51,071 nucleotides of DNA from Flavobacterium sp. JAS (GTDB lineage Bacteria > Bacteroidota > Bacteroidia > Flavobacteriales > Flavobacteriaceae). Positions 27,369 to 35,842 of the stretch are shown piece by piece. The position numbers and the translations under genes were made by a program. Location of the stretch: NCBI RefSeq assembly GCF_020991455.1, contig NZ_JAJMOX010000021.1, positions 1-51,071 on the forward strand, given 5' to 3'. Position 1 is the stretch's first letter. Each line of letters begins with the position of its first letter. The notes below the pieces were generated by a model, which saw nothing but the letters and a program-made list of their open reading frames with translations, ran no database searches and was not told the DNA's origin.

Positions 27369-28055
27369 CTAAAATAATTGCAATTTAGTAATATCGCTAA
27401 TGATAATTTCTTTTCTATTATAGCTTAAAAGATGATTCGCCTCCATTTCATTCAATAATTGCGCAGCAGTTTGTCTGGAAGTACAAATGACTTGGGCAAT
27501 ATCATTTTGGGTCAAATAATTTTCAATTACCACTGTATTTCCGTTTTGAATTCCCTCCTGCTCTGCCCAATCTTTCAGGAACTGATACAATCTGGTTTTG
27601 GCATCTTTTGAAATTAAATTGGCATAACTATTCTTGATACGCTTCATTTTCAAACCCACAAATTTCGTGTATGAGAGTGCCAATGTCGGATTTCTTAACA
27701 GCAAATTTTCAAAATCAGAAATTAAAAAACTGCAAATGGCAACATCATCTGAAAGAGCTTTTGCGCATTCTTCGACTTTATTATCCGCTTCTAAAGCCAA
27801 TTCGCCGAATAAATCTCCTTTTTTTATAATGTCTTTTATAGTTTCATTGCCTTTATCATCAATAGTAACAATCTTAATATTGCCCTTTTTAAGTAAAAAA
27901 ACCCGGGGCAAGTCCGAAGATGAAAAATAAATAATTTCGCCTTTTGATGCTTTTTTAAAACCTGTAATAACGCACAATTGCTTGATTTGTGAAGAGCTTA
28001 GTGTTCTAAATAATTTATGATCACGTAAGTACCAATATTTCAAATCTTCGTGCAT
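27369..28055 (-). CDS. Crp/Fnr-family regulator
   Basis: ATG at 28055 (MHEDLKYWYLRDHKLF) gives 228 residues; an upstream in-frame ATG at 28091 adds twelve residues without family character. A cyclic-nucleotide-binding-type beta-barrel (SKGEIIYFSS, GDLFGELALE) covers residues 15-130, and a Crp-type helix-turn-helix (LTQNDIAQVICTSRQTAAQL) covers 180-215. There is no FNR-like cysteine cluster. It probably controls the peroxiredoxin/DUF417 genes that follow on the same strand after 82 bases. Confidence 0.9.
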   Translation of the reverse strand: MHEDLKYWYLRDHKLFRTLSSSQIKQLCVITGFKKASKGEIIYFSSSDLPRVFLLKKGNIKIVTIDDKGNETIKDIIKKGDLFGELALEADNKVEECAKALSDDVAICSFLISDFENLLLRNPTLALSYTKFVGLKMKRIKNSYANLISKDAKTRLYQFLKDWAEQEGIQNGNTVVIENYLTQNDIAQVICTSRQTAAQLLNEMEANHLLSYNRKEIIISDITKLQLF

Positions 28056-28267
28056 AATTAATAATTCTTTACGTAAATATAGCCAAAACAAAAAATAATA
28101 ATTTTCATCTTTAGACTATTTCTTTTATTTTTTAATGAATGTTCTTAAATATAAAGTTATGGTAAACATTTATTATTATTTTTTGCAAGACCCTAACATC
28201 CAGCAAGATCAAGATACAACGGATTTAGGTTCGAAACTTTTTTAACACTATACTTGTTTAATCTCAA

Positions 28268-28596
28268 AAAAATTCTCGCAGTGGTTTAATCCCTAATCTT
28301 TCATTGCATATATTATATAATTGGCTTTAATGTATCCGCATAAGGTTCCAAGATGTAAGATATTTTTATAGTATATGAATCAATTACGACGCTTTTAATT
28401 TGTTGATGTTGTCCGAGTTCCTTAAGTCTCTAGATAGAACTTTGGAAGTTAATCCAGAAATGCTCTCTTGAATTTCAGTAAAACGGCTGTTATCTATACT
28501 TACTAAAATTATGATAGACAATTTCCATTTTCCATCAATTACTTCCAGAGTTTCCCGTAACACTCACAGTATACTTTATTTTAGCACTCCCGCCAT
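28268..28596 (-). pseudogene. dead HxlR-family regulator
   Basis: The minus strand carries VLRETLEVIDGKWKLSIIIL, then NSRFTEIQESISGLTSKVLS, which is close to the intact HxlR at 30280-30627 (VRDTLDVINGKWKLPIIISI; NSRFTDIQKSISGITPKVIA). Afterwards the frame shifts more than once; LEP(Y)ADT, AMKD-stop-GIKPLRE still echo the C-terminus. It lies directly behind the next, intact HxlR gene on the same strand. Confidence 0.85.
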
Positions 28597-28609
28597 TTTG
28601 AGTTGAGTA

Positions 28610-28960
28610 TTACTTTCCTATAATTTGTTTACGATGCTCAAGACCCCACATAGCTAGGTTTTTTATAACTATTTTTAAATTTTGACCATAATCGGTAAGT
28701 TCATATTCTACAGTTACTGGCCGAGTATCTAACACTGTCCGCTTAACAAGCTGATTTAATTCCATTTCTTTTAGCTCTCTACTCAGCATTTTACCTGATA
28801 TACCTCTTACATCTTTTAAAAGGTCAGAATATCTTTTCTTATTAAAGCAAAGTGCAGCTACAATTGAAATTTTCCATTTGCCATTAAGAACATCCATAGC
28901 ATCATGTACTGCCATAATTGTTTTTTTACAATCGTAATTATCATATTTTCTTGTCGTCAT
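28610..28960 (-). CDS. HxlR (DUF24) regulator, divergent from a nitroreductase
   Basis: 116 residues with the complete HxlR winged helix: MDVLNGKWKISIVAALCFNK, RYSDLLKDVRGISGKMLSRE, LKEMELNQLVKRTV and the C-terminal YGQNLKIVIKNLAMWGLEH. Cys10 (NYDCKK) sits where the redox-sensing cysteine of Bacillus YodB/HypR-type regulators lies. The gene is divergent from the nitroreductase at 29065, with a palindrome between them, as in hypR-hypO. Sensing of electrophiles or disulfide stress is inferred from the family. Confidence 0.9.
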   Translation of the reverse strand: MTTRKYDNYDCKKTIMAVHDAMDVLNGKWKISIVAALCFNKKRYSDLLKDVRGISGKMLSRELKEMELNQLVKRTVLDTRPVTVEYELTDYGQNLKIVIKNLAMWGLEHRKQIIGK

Positions 28961-28977
28961 GTCTCAGTTGGTTACCT

Positions 28978-29010
28978 AAATGTTACTGTTACTTTTTATC
29001 AATAAGTGAC
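28978..29010. promoter_or_regulatory. HxlR-type operator (copy 2)
   Basis: AAATGTTACTGTTACTTTTT then ATCAATAAGTGAC. The palindrome GTTACTT-N9-AAGTGAC is shared with 4226-4258. It lies in the divergent intergenic region of the HxlR-nitroreductase pair. Confidence 0.65.
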
Positions 29011-29064
29011 AAATGTAAACAAATAAAATCGAATTTTGCAGTTCAATAATCTTAAATAAAAAAT

Positions 29065-29697
29065 ATGAATTTGTTAGAGAACTTAAAATGGCGCTACGCC
29101 ACAAAAAAAATGAATGGAAATATAGTGCCACAAGAAAAACTAGACTATATCTTAGAAGCAACTCGACTAACTCCTTCATCATCTGGATTACAACCTTATC
29201 AATTATTTGTAATTAGTAATCGAGAAATACTAGAAAAGATAAGATCATTTGGATGGAATCAAAGTCAAATTACGGACTGTTCGCATTTAATAGTTTTTGC
29301 CGCCTGGGACGGCTATTCACTTAAAAGAATGAATAAGGTTTGGGACAGAACAATTGCAGAAAGAGGGTTGCCGGCTAATGCTATGGATGACTACAAAAAG
29401 ACAGTTTGGGGTATGTATGAGCCCCTCAGCAACGAATGGCATAGTAACCATTCAGCCCATCAGGCTTACATAGCGTTGGGATTGGCAATGGTTGCCGCTG
29501 CGGAACAAAAAGTGGATGCAACACCAATGGAAGGCTTTATACCTGCTGAAATGGATAAGTTATTAGAACTAACTGAAAAGGGATTAAAAAGTGTCGTAAT
29601 GCTGCCTATCGGGTATAGGGAAGAAGAAAACGATTGGCTCGTTAATCTTAAGAAAGTAAGGACTCCTAGAGAGGCGTTTATTACAGAGATTAAATAA
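29065..29697 (+). CDS. nitroreductase-family NAD(P)H oxidoreductase
   Basis: 210 residues. The FMN-binding start LKWRYATKKMNG, the LTPSSSGLQPYQLFVI block (residues 36-51) and ATPMEGFIPAEMDKLL followed by VMLPIGYREEENDW are all standard for the NfsB/YodC/HypO group. These enzymes reduce quinones, nitro compounds or other electrophiles with two electrons. The HxlR gene 104 bases away in the opposite direction is its likely regulator. Confidence 0.9.
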   Translation: MNLLENLKWRYATKKMNGNIVPQEKLDYILEATRLTPSSSGLQPYQLFVISNREILEKIRSFGWNQSQITDCSHLIVFAAWDGYSLKRMNKVWDRTIAERGLPANAMDDYKKTVWGMYEPLSNEWHSNHSAHQAYIALGLAMVAAAEQKVDATPMEGFIPAEMDKLLELTEKGLKSVVMLPIGYREEENDWLVNLKKVRTPREAFITEIK

Positions 29698-29790
29698 TAT
29701 TTAACTATAAACCATCATCTAAATTTACCTAATTTAGTCAGTGAGACTATAATTTGGCTCGAGAATTACCTACTTAGGATAGCATATTAC

Positions 29791-29830
29791 AAAAGCCTTT
29801 CAGTAAAAACAAGGTTACTGAAAGGCTTTT
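29791..29830. terminator. strong bidirectional terminator
   Basis: AAAAGCCTTTCAGTAA, an 8-base loop, and TTACTGAAAGGCTTTT: a perfect 16-bp stem with A and T runs at the two ends. It lies 94 bases after the nitroreductase gene. Confidence 0.85.
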
Positions 29831-30047
29831 CTCTGAAATTAGGATAAAAGGTACTTCCCATACGAGGTATCTCAAAACGGGCAAAAAATTACTATTCCAA
29901 TGGTCTCACATTATTTTGGTACAAAAAAGAGACTACTAGAATACTACTGTTGATTTCCGTTATATTGAAATCCGTTCTTTATGCATTTTCCATTACAAAA
30001 ACTATATTTTATTTTTATGAGCTAATTTGATTCACTAAGACACAACT

Positions 30048-30105
30048 AAAGCGTTTTTTACGCTTTTTAAAAGCAAAAAAAAGAAGAGATAACCAGCTTC
30101 TTTTT
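30048..30105. terminator. two further hairpins with T runs
   Basis: AAAGCG-N7-CGCTTTTT at 30048-30068, and AAAAGAAG-N10-CTTCTTTTT at 30079-30105, the latter usable in both directions. They sit between a plus-strand nitroreductase and the minus-strand HxlR/monooxygenase operon that converges on it. The rest of 29831-30279 shows no gene. Confidence 0.6.
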
Positions 30106-30279
30106 ATGAATCAGAATTTATAATTTTATAACCTAATCTTTTCAAGTTAATTATATCGTTGTTTTATAAAAAAAATCTGAAACACTTACCTATAGTATCT
30201 TTATCCATATTCTTAAACGAGTAAATAAATGAAAGATGTAACCTCTTTAATAGCTTATTTGTCAGGAAAACAAAAGAAC

Positions 30280-30627
30280 TCATCTCTCGGTAACTTTTTT
30301 TCTGTGATTTATACCCCAATCCTTAAGCGCATAGATTATTGGCATCAATGTATCTGCATAAGGTTCCAATCCATAGATGATCCTAATTGGATAGTCATCA
30401 ATAACTGTTCGTGATATCAATTTATGCTGCTCAAGCTCCTTAAGCTCTTTGGCTATTACTTTCGGTGTAATTCCAGAAATGCTTTTCTGGATATCCGTAA
30501 AGCGGCTATTTCCAAACCCTATAGAAATAATGATTGGTAACTTCCATTTGCCGTTAATCACATCAAGTGTATCCCTAACCGGTTTTATAGTATTTAAGCA
30601 GTCGAAGTACATATTGTTGTGTGCCAT
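30280..30627 (-). CDS. HxlR (DUF24) regulator, last gene of a monooxygenase operon
   Basis: 115 residues: VRDTLDVINGKWKLPIIISI, RFTDIQKSISGITPKVIAKE, LKELEQHKLISRTVIDDYPI and a C-terminal DWGINHRKK. Cys10 (YFDCLN) is in the sensing position. It begins 14 bases after the LLM monooxygenase gene on the same strand, so it is co-transcribed with it. The dead HxlR at 28268 is a close relative. Confidence 0.9.
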   Translation of the reverse strand: MAHNNMYFDCLNTIKPVRDTLDVINGKWKLPIIISIGFGNSRFTDIQKSISGITPKVIAKELKELEQHKLISRTVIDDYPIRIIYGLEPYADTLMPIIYALKDWGINHRKKVTER

Positions 30628-30641
30628 AATATTTTATCTTT

Positions 30642-31658
30642 TTAATTAAAAAGCTCTTTGTTAATCTCCTGCATTACCTCAGCAAAAAGTACTGTGGATT
30701 TTATACGATCCCCGATGTCAAAAATAATAGAAACTATCATAAGTTCATCTACCTTTGTCTCTTCCAGAAAGGATTTTACTTGCTTTTTAACCTTTACTTT
30801 ATCTCCAATAAATGAAAACTTTAACATCTGGTGTACATTTGAATATTCAAAAATAGTCTTCAGTTCCTCTGTCATCTCTGTTGCTGGTTGTAGAGGTTGA
30901 TTGTCTCCAATTAGCTTACCATAGTACATACGAATCAGTGAGGTAAATAATCTTTCCGCTTCCTCATCAGAATCGGCTACAATTACATTTATCCCGGCTA
31001 TTGTATAAGGTTGATCTAAAACTGCGGAAGATTGAAATTCTTGCTCATAAATGTTCAGTGCATTATGTAAATGTGTTGGAGCAAAATGACTTGCAAATGC
31101 ATAGGGCAACCCTTTTGCTGCTGCCAGATGTGCGCTTTCTGTACTTGATCCTAAAATATACAAGGGAACATCGGTACCTTCAGCAATAGCAACTCTTACT
31201 GGTGAAGTTCTGTTATCTTTTGAAAAGTAATTTTCAATTTTGCTCACCTCAGTTGGAAAGGATTGGACAGCCCGCATAAAATCAGACCGTATGGCCTGAG
31301 CTGTTGCCGTATCCGTACCTGCAGCCCTGCCCAACCCCAGATCAATACGTTCTGGATAAAGGTGCGCCAATGTACCGAACTGTTCAGCAATAATCAGTGG
31401 TGAATGATTTGGTAGCATGATACCACCTGAACCTACACGGATATGGGTTGTGTTTTCAGCTACATACCCGATAAGGATAGAAGTAGCGGTACTACCTACT
31501 GAATCTAAATTATGGTGCTCAGCAAACCAATATCGATGATAGTTATTCGCTTCTGCAACTTTTGCCAACTTGAGCGAATTGTTTAATGTTTCTTTAAAAG
31601 TGTTACCCTGCGATACAAATGCAGGTTCTAATACCGAATAAGCTATTTTATTTTTCAT
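30642..31658 (-). CDS. LLM-class flavin-dependent oxidoreductase
   Basis: 338 residues, luciferase-like monooxygenase fold of the MsnO8/LuxA-like group. Visible motifs are YHRYWFAEHHN (residues about 41-51), VGSGGIMLPNHSPL and AEQFGTLAHLYPERIDLGLGRA. It should use reduced flavin and oxygen on an unknown substrate. Its start overlaps the end of the truncated monooxygenase fragment upstream (11 bases), and an HxlR gene follows directly. Confidence 0.9.
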   Translation of the reverse strand: MKNKIAYSVLEPAFVSQGNTFKETLNNSLKLAKVAEANNYHRYWFAEHHNLDSVGSTATSILIGYVAENTTHIRVGSGGIMLPNHSPLIIAEQFGTLAHLYPERIDLGLGRAAGTDTATAQAIRSDFMRAVQSFPTEVSKIENYFSKDNRTSPVRVAIAEGTDVPLYILGSSTESAHLAAAKGLPYAFASHFAPTHLHNALNIYEQEFQSSAVLDQPYTIAGINVIVADSDEEAERLFTSLIRMYYGKLIGDNQPLQPATEMTEELKTIFEYSNVHQMLKFSFIGDKVKVKKQVKSFLEETKVDELMIVSIIFDIGDRIKSTVLFAEVMQEINKELFN

Positions 31659-31980
31659 TATTGACTAAATTTTTCTGGGAATAAGACGACGAAGCCGTGA
31701 ATGAAAGCCCAATTTGATTTGTCGCCATAGCAATGGCAGACATTAGAGTTGAACCATCGAACATGCGGAGATAATACGGGATATCATCCGGGCCAACATG
31801 GCTTTTATCTACTAAAAACAAGGTCTCGAATTTTGCGTCCTGGGCAAACTTGGCCTGTTGTATATAAAAATCAATGTTCTCACTGGCATCAGATGGCATT
31901 TCCCGATGCCGCCATGATGAGCGGTTCAATCCCTTACCAACGATAAGTACTCCTAGTTTTAATTTTCTATTTTTATCCAT
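31648..31980 (-). pseudogene. truncated NtaA/SnaA-type flavin monooxygenase
   Basis: 110 residues that match only the N-terminal quarter of the NtaA/DszA-type LLM monooxygenases: KLKLGVLIVGKGLNRSSWRH, then ENIDFYIQQAKFAQDAKFET and SAIAMATNQIGLSFTASSSY. Full-length members have about 440 residues. The reading ends in SQKNLVNNEK, overlapping the start of the next gene, so a deletion probably removed the remainder and fused the two neighbours. The stump may still be translated because it is the first frame of the operon. Confidence 0.8.
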
Positions 31981-32061
31981 TATTGCGTTATTATCATATG
32001 TAAGAAAATCTTATTTTAAATAATAACAAAGTTATCGCAAACCTACTTACAATATGATAGC

Positions 32062-32116
32062 ACTTTCCCAAAGGAAAGTGTTAATTCGCAAAAAAAGGAC
32101 TTTCCTTTAAGAAAGA
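32062..32116. promoter_or_regulatory. pair of palindromes ahead of the monooxygenase operon
   Basis: ACTTTCC-CAAA-GGAAAGT (32062-32079) is a perfect palindrome, and 37 bases further ACTTTCCTTTAAGAAAG (32099-32115) repeats the half site. They lie upstream of the minus-strand operon that carries its own HxlR gene. Operator function is inferred. The remainder of 32117-32525 holds no gene I can see. Confidence 0.5.
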
Positions 32117-32525
32117 CATATGCAAAAGAAAGCAAAAGCAATACACTGGAAAAATCAGTTTAATTGACCATTATATGTTAAAATGGAATGACCTCCTAAA
32201 TTCGGTTCTAAATTTTATTGTCTATTTCGTAGAACTTCATATTAATATAATTACAAAATAGAGTCTGACTCACAATAATTTATACTAGATTTAATTCCAA
32301 ATTATGATGATCACTTTAAATTGAATAACATTGGTCAACACATTCTAAAAGTAGTCGTCAAATTATGCTAAAAGACTCTGGTCTGAGCCGCCCATTTTTC
32401 CAATCTCACAATGCTATTATACTAAAACACCTAATCTGAAACACTCCCAAAATCAATTAAAATATGTTTAAATCATATTCATCTAACTTCTGCAACCACT
32501 GCTGTTATCTTTAGCAACAGCCTGC

Positions 32526-32873
32526 TCATTCCACAACAACTATCCTTTTGTTGTTTTTAGCTGTTTCTTTTCCCCAACTAGCAATCGCTTTAAGTAAGGG
32601 AATGAGTGTTTTTCCAAAATCTGTTAGCTCATAATCTACTTTCAAAGGTGGTTTGGTGGTGTGTACGGTGCGTATAATCAAACCGTCTTCTTCCAATTCT
32701 TTCAATTGCAAACTTATGGTTCGCTCCGTAACCATTGGCAATTCTTTTCTCAATTCATTGTAGCGTTTCTTTTCAATTAAATGAATAAGAATGACTGATT
32801 TCCATTTTCCACCTATATATTTCATAGTCAGACTGGTGCTACATGGATATTCTTTATCGTTTATGCAATACAT
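32526..32873 (-). CDS. HxlR (DUF24) regulator, divergent from nitroreductase operon
   Basis: 115 residues: TMKYIGGKWKSVILIHLIEK, RYNELRKELPMVTERTISLQ, LKELEEDGLIIRTVHTTKPP and TDFGKTLIPLLKAIASWGKE. Cys3 and Cys11 are present near the N-terminus (MYCINDKEYPCS). It is divergent from the nitroreductase at 32972 with a clear promoter and a nine-base palindrome between them, so it likely represses both itself and the four-gene operon at 32972-36142. Confidence 0.9.
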   Translation of the reverse strand: MYCINDKEYPCSTSLTMKYIGGKWKSVILIHLIEKKRYNELRKELPMVTERTISLQLKELEEDGLIIRTVHTTKPPLKVDYELTDFGKTLIPLLKAIASWGKETAKNNKRIVVVE

Positions 32874-32904
32874 TTTTTTATACTATCTATTTTGACCGTT
32901 ATTG

Positions 32905-32951
32905 CAAAGATAACAAACTATACTTATGTTTGCAACGATAAAAAGTATAGT
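32905..32951. promoter_or_regulatory. HxlR promoter with embedded operator
   Basis: On the minus strand TTG (32933-32935), 20 bases, TATCTTTG (32905-32912) is an exact Bacteroidota promoter for the HxlR gene. The palindrome ACTATACTT (32917-32925) and AAGTATAGT (32943-32951) has one arm inside the spacer of that promoter and the other just outside its -33 box. This suits repression of both divergent genes. Confidence 0.7.
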
Positions 32952-32971
32952 ATAATTAAAATTTTAGAAAT

Positions 32972-33571
32972 ATGAGTTTTTTAAATCTTGCAAAGAGCAG
33001 GTATACCACAAAGAAGTACAATTCAAACGAAAAAATTACGGATGATAAAATCCAGCAGTTAAAAGAAATTTTACACTTAAGCCCATCATCTATCAACAGC
33101 CAACCCTGGAAATTTACTTTCGTTTCAGACGAAAAAATAAAAAGTAAACTGGCAGCTGTTTCTTATTTCAATGAACAGAAAATAAATGAAGCAAGTCATT
33201 TGGTAGTTTTTAGCGCTATTGACGACATTGGAAAATTTGAAACGCAAATTCATCAAAACCTGCCAGAAGGTGCTGTTGGTTATTACAATCAGTTTATAAA
33301 AACCGGTTCAGAAACAGCAATTAAATCGTGGCTACAGCATCAGGTATATTTATCTCTTGGTTTTTTTTTAAGTGCCTGTGCAAATATGGAAATTGACAGT
33401 ACGCCCATGGAAGGGATTAAAAACGATGAATACAAAAGCATCTTAAAACTCGAAAATTATAAGCCATTATTTGCAGTTGCAATTGGCTATAGAAACCCCG
33501 AAGATGGCAATCAGCCAGCTGTTAAACCAAAAGAGCGTCTGCAGATGGAAAGCGTTATCGAATTTTTGTAG
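32972..33571 (+). CDS. nitroreductase-family protein (NfsB/DrgA-like)
   Basis: 199 residues. SRYTTKKYNSNEKI is the FMN-site start, LSPSSINSQPWKFTFVSDEK (residues 33-52) the central family block, and STPMEGI followed by VAIGYRNPEDGNQPAVKPKE the C-terminal part. It is a flavin-dependent NAD(P)H oxidoreductase for quinones or nitroaromatics. It opens an operon with acetolactate decarboxylase, a cupin-MRJP protein and a monooxygenase-fold protein; two dead nitroreductase fragments elsewhere in the window resemble it. Confidence 0.92.
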   Translation: MSFLNLAKSRYTTKKYNSNEKITDDKIQQLKEILHLSPSSINSQPWKFTFVSDEKIKSKLAAVSYFNEQKINEASHLVVFSAIDDIGKFETQIHQNLPEGAVGYYNQFIKTGSETAIKSWLQHQVYLSLGFFLSACANMEIDSTPMEGIKNDEYKSILKLENYKPLFAVAIGYRNPEDGNQPAVKPKERLQMESVIEFL

Positions 33572-33624
33572 GCAATTATAAAGGACATTTTCATTTGAGG
33601 AACATTCCTTTTAAAAAAAATATT

Positions 33625-34383
33625 ATGAGATTAATACCAATCATCGCCGTTTTAACTTTTTTATGCTTTGAAGCCCAAGCACAACAACATGATGTCATCT
33701 ACCATTACTCGGTAATGGATGCAATGCGCAACGGCATTTATGAGGGGGAACACAACATTCAATATCTGACAGCCAAAGGCAATTTTGGACTTGGCACTTA
33801 TAATCTTTTAGATGGAGAATTAATTGCCTTAGACGGTATTTTTTATCGCATTGCCTCCGATGGAAAAGTAGTGGAAGAAACCAACCGAAAATCTCCATTT
33901 TTTTCTTTGGCTCAGTTTAAAAAAGATACTGTAATTACCTTTTCTTTTAACGGAACGGCAGAACAACTGCAACAAAAACTCCTTACTTTATTGCCATCGC
34001 AGAATATGCCTTATGCCATTAAAATCAATTGCAGTTTTTCTGAAATTACCACAGGTGGCGCAGAAAAAATTGCATCAGCTGACACTACAGGCCTTGCGGT
34101 ATTGATGAAAAACAGGCCCTTGTACAAAGCCAAAAATATTACGGGCACTTTGGTTGGCTTTTATAACCCGCCATACTTCAGCAGTATCGATCTTTCTCCG
34201 TTTCATTTTCATTTTATTGCCGATGATAAAACATATGGAGGGCATTTGGTAGCAGGCTTACTAAACGGAAACCTAATAGTATCACTTGATGAAAAAGACG
34301 GATATACGGTAGAACTGCTTAAAAACAACCAACGTTTTCGTAACACGAAGTTCAAAAGTAACGACAAAAAATCTTCTTATTAA
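33625..34383 (+). CDS. budA: exported acetolactate decarboxylase
   Basis: From ATG 33625 the protein has 252 residues with a signal peptide MRLIPIIAVLTFLCFEAQAQ; an upstream TTG would weaken the signal. GTYNLLDGELIALDGIFYRI is the family block, GFYNPPYFSSID follows, and the zinc ligands His194, His196 and His207 lie in FHFHFIADDKTYGGH with the correct spacing. The enzyme converts 2-acetolactate to acetoin. The signal suggests it acts in the periplasm or outside, as in Brevibacillus. It is placed between a nitroreductase and a cupin-MRJP gene. Confidence 0.93.
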   Translation: MRLIPIIAVLTFLCFEAQAQQHDVIYHYSVMDAMRNGIYEGEHNIQYLTAKGNFGLGTYNLLDGELIALDGIFYRIASDGKVVEETNRKSPFFSLAQFKKDTVITFSFNGTAEQLQQKLLTLLPSQNMPYAIKINCSFSEITTGGAEKIASADTTGLAVLMKNRPLYKAKNITGTLVGFYNPPYFSSIDLSPFHFHFIADDKTYGGHLVAGLLNGNLIVSLDEKDGYTVELLKNNQRFRNTKFKSNDKKSSY

Positions 34384-34409
34384 AACATTAATTATTAAAT
34401 TAAAACAGA

Positions 34410-35837
34410 ATGAAATTTAAAACAAAAATTGCAACTCTTGCAATTACCTTCTCCACTATGTTGGTACAAGCGGTATGGGCACAAAAGCCCAATGAAATAC
34501 AGCACATAAAATTTGAAGATGAAGGCTGGGAACAGATGGCGCCCCAACTGCAACGCAAATATGTATACGGCGAAAAAGGGATGCTGGCACTATTTAAAAT
34601 GGACAAAGGAGCAAAAGTCCCTTTACATCATCACTCTAACGAGCAAACTTCCTACATTACCAAAGGCAGTGTCAAAGTAACAATGCAAGGTAAAGATTAC
34701 ACAGTAAAAGCAGGTGAAGTACTGATTATTCCGGCAAATATACCACACGAGTTTGAGTGTCTGGAAGACGGTACCCTCGACATTGATTTTTTTGCGCCGC
34801 CACGTACCGATTGGATTAATGGAACAGCTAATTATTTTGGAAACACTGCAACTGCACAACCCCAATTAGAATCCGTGGCAGCTATGGATATTCGTCCGGG
34901 CGATGTGGCCGTATCTGCTAATGGACGTGTGTTTGCCACCATTCATCCTCTGGGCAGTCAAAAAATGCAATTGGTAGAAATTATCAACGGTAAAGCTGTT
35001 GCCTACCCTAATGAAAGTTTTCAAAAAAACAACCAGCCCGCCACCAATGCCAAGTTTGATGCCATGTTGGGATTAATATTCGATAAAAAAGGCAGGCTCT
35101 GGGTAACTGATATGGGACTTGAATTAGGAAAAACCAGATTATGGTCATTTGACATCAACACCAATAAAGTCATTGAAAAAATAGAATTACCAGGTTCTAT
35201 AGCACCTAAAGGTTCATTTTTACAAGATGTTGTCATTGACGAGAAAAATAATTGGGCTTATCTTGCCGATATTGCCAATCCGGGTATTATTGCTATTAAC
35301 CTGAAAACAAAAAATGCCCGTCGCTTTAGTGGTCATCACACATTGGCGGCAGAAGATAAAGATATGGTTATAGAGGGCAAAGTAATAAACTTTGGCGGCA
35401 AACCTGCACGCGTGGCTATAGATCCCATCACTCTTTCGGCAGACAGGGAAACTCTTTTCTTTGGTGCTATGAACGGTACCAGCTGGTACAAAGTTCCGGC
35501 AAAGCTTTTTAGGGAAAACAAAAATGACAAAACCATTGGCGAAGCCATTACAATTGCTGGTAAAAAAACCTTTAGCGATGGCGCAATAACAGATGCAATG
35601 GGCAACCACTATTTTACTAATTTGCAGGAGCACGCCATTACAAAACTGGCAATCGACGGTACTTTAACCAATATTGTAAAAGACAATACACTTTTGCTTT
35701 GGCCAGATAACACTTACCTGGGTCCAGATAACTGGATGTATATTTCTGCCAACCAATTGAACACTACTCCTGCATTTACGGGTGGTGTCGACCAAGGGAA
35801 ACCACCTTATTATATTTACAGATTTAAATTAAAATAA
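34410..35837 (+). CDS. cupin fused to a yellow/MRJP-like beta-propeller
   Basis: 475 residues with a signal peptide (MKFKTKIATLAITFSTMLVQ, cleavage near AVWA). Residues about 60-130 form a cupin with the metal-site motif HHHSNEQTSYITKGS and the second block IIPANIPHEFECL. From about 150 onward it resembles the major royal jelly protein / yellow family of six-bladed propellers: LGLIFDKKGRLWVTDMG, FLQDVVIDEKNNWAYLADIA, AIDPITLSADRETLFFG, LWPDNTYLGPDNWMYISANQ. I do not know the reaction. A metal-dependent or lactone/tautomerase-like role is possible. It is the third gene of the HxlR-linked operon, 27 bases after budA. Confidence 0.88.
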   Translation: MKFKTKIATLAITFSTMLVQAVWAQKPNEIQHIKFEDEGWEQMAPQLQRKYVYGEKGMLALFKMDKGAKVPLHHHSNEQTSYITKGSVKVTMQGKDYTVKAGEVLIIPANIPHEFECLEDGTLDIDFFAPPRTDWINGTANYFGNTATAQPQLESVAAMDIRPGDVAVSANGRVFATIHPLGSQKMQLVEIINGKAVAYPNESFQKNNQPATNAKFDAMLGLIFDKKGRLWVTDMGLELGKTRLWSFDINTNKVIEKIELPGSIAPKGSFLQDVVIDEKNNWAYLADIANPGIIAINLKTKNARRFSGHHTLAAEDKDMVIEGKVINFGGKPARVAIDPITLSADRETLFFGAMNGTSWYKVPAKLFRENKNDKTIGEAITIAGKKTFSDGAITDAMGNHYFTNLQEHAITKLAIDGTLTNIVKDNTLLLWPDNTYLGPDNWMYISANQLNTTPAFTGGVDQGKPPYYIYRFKLK

Positions 35838-35842
35838 TAACC

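Noticed and set aside
35220..35633. 137-codon minus-strand frame in the cupin-MRJP gene
   Set aside because: Antisense shadow with many Cys and Phe residues; the plus-strand protein is clearly real.
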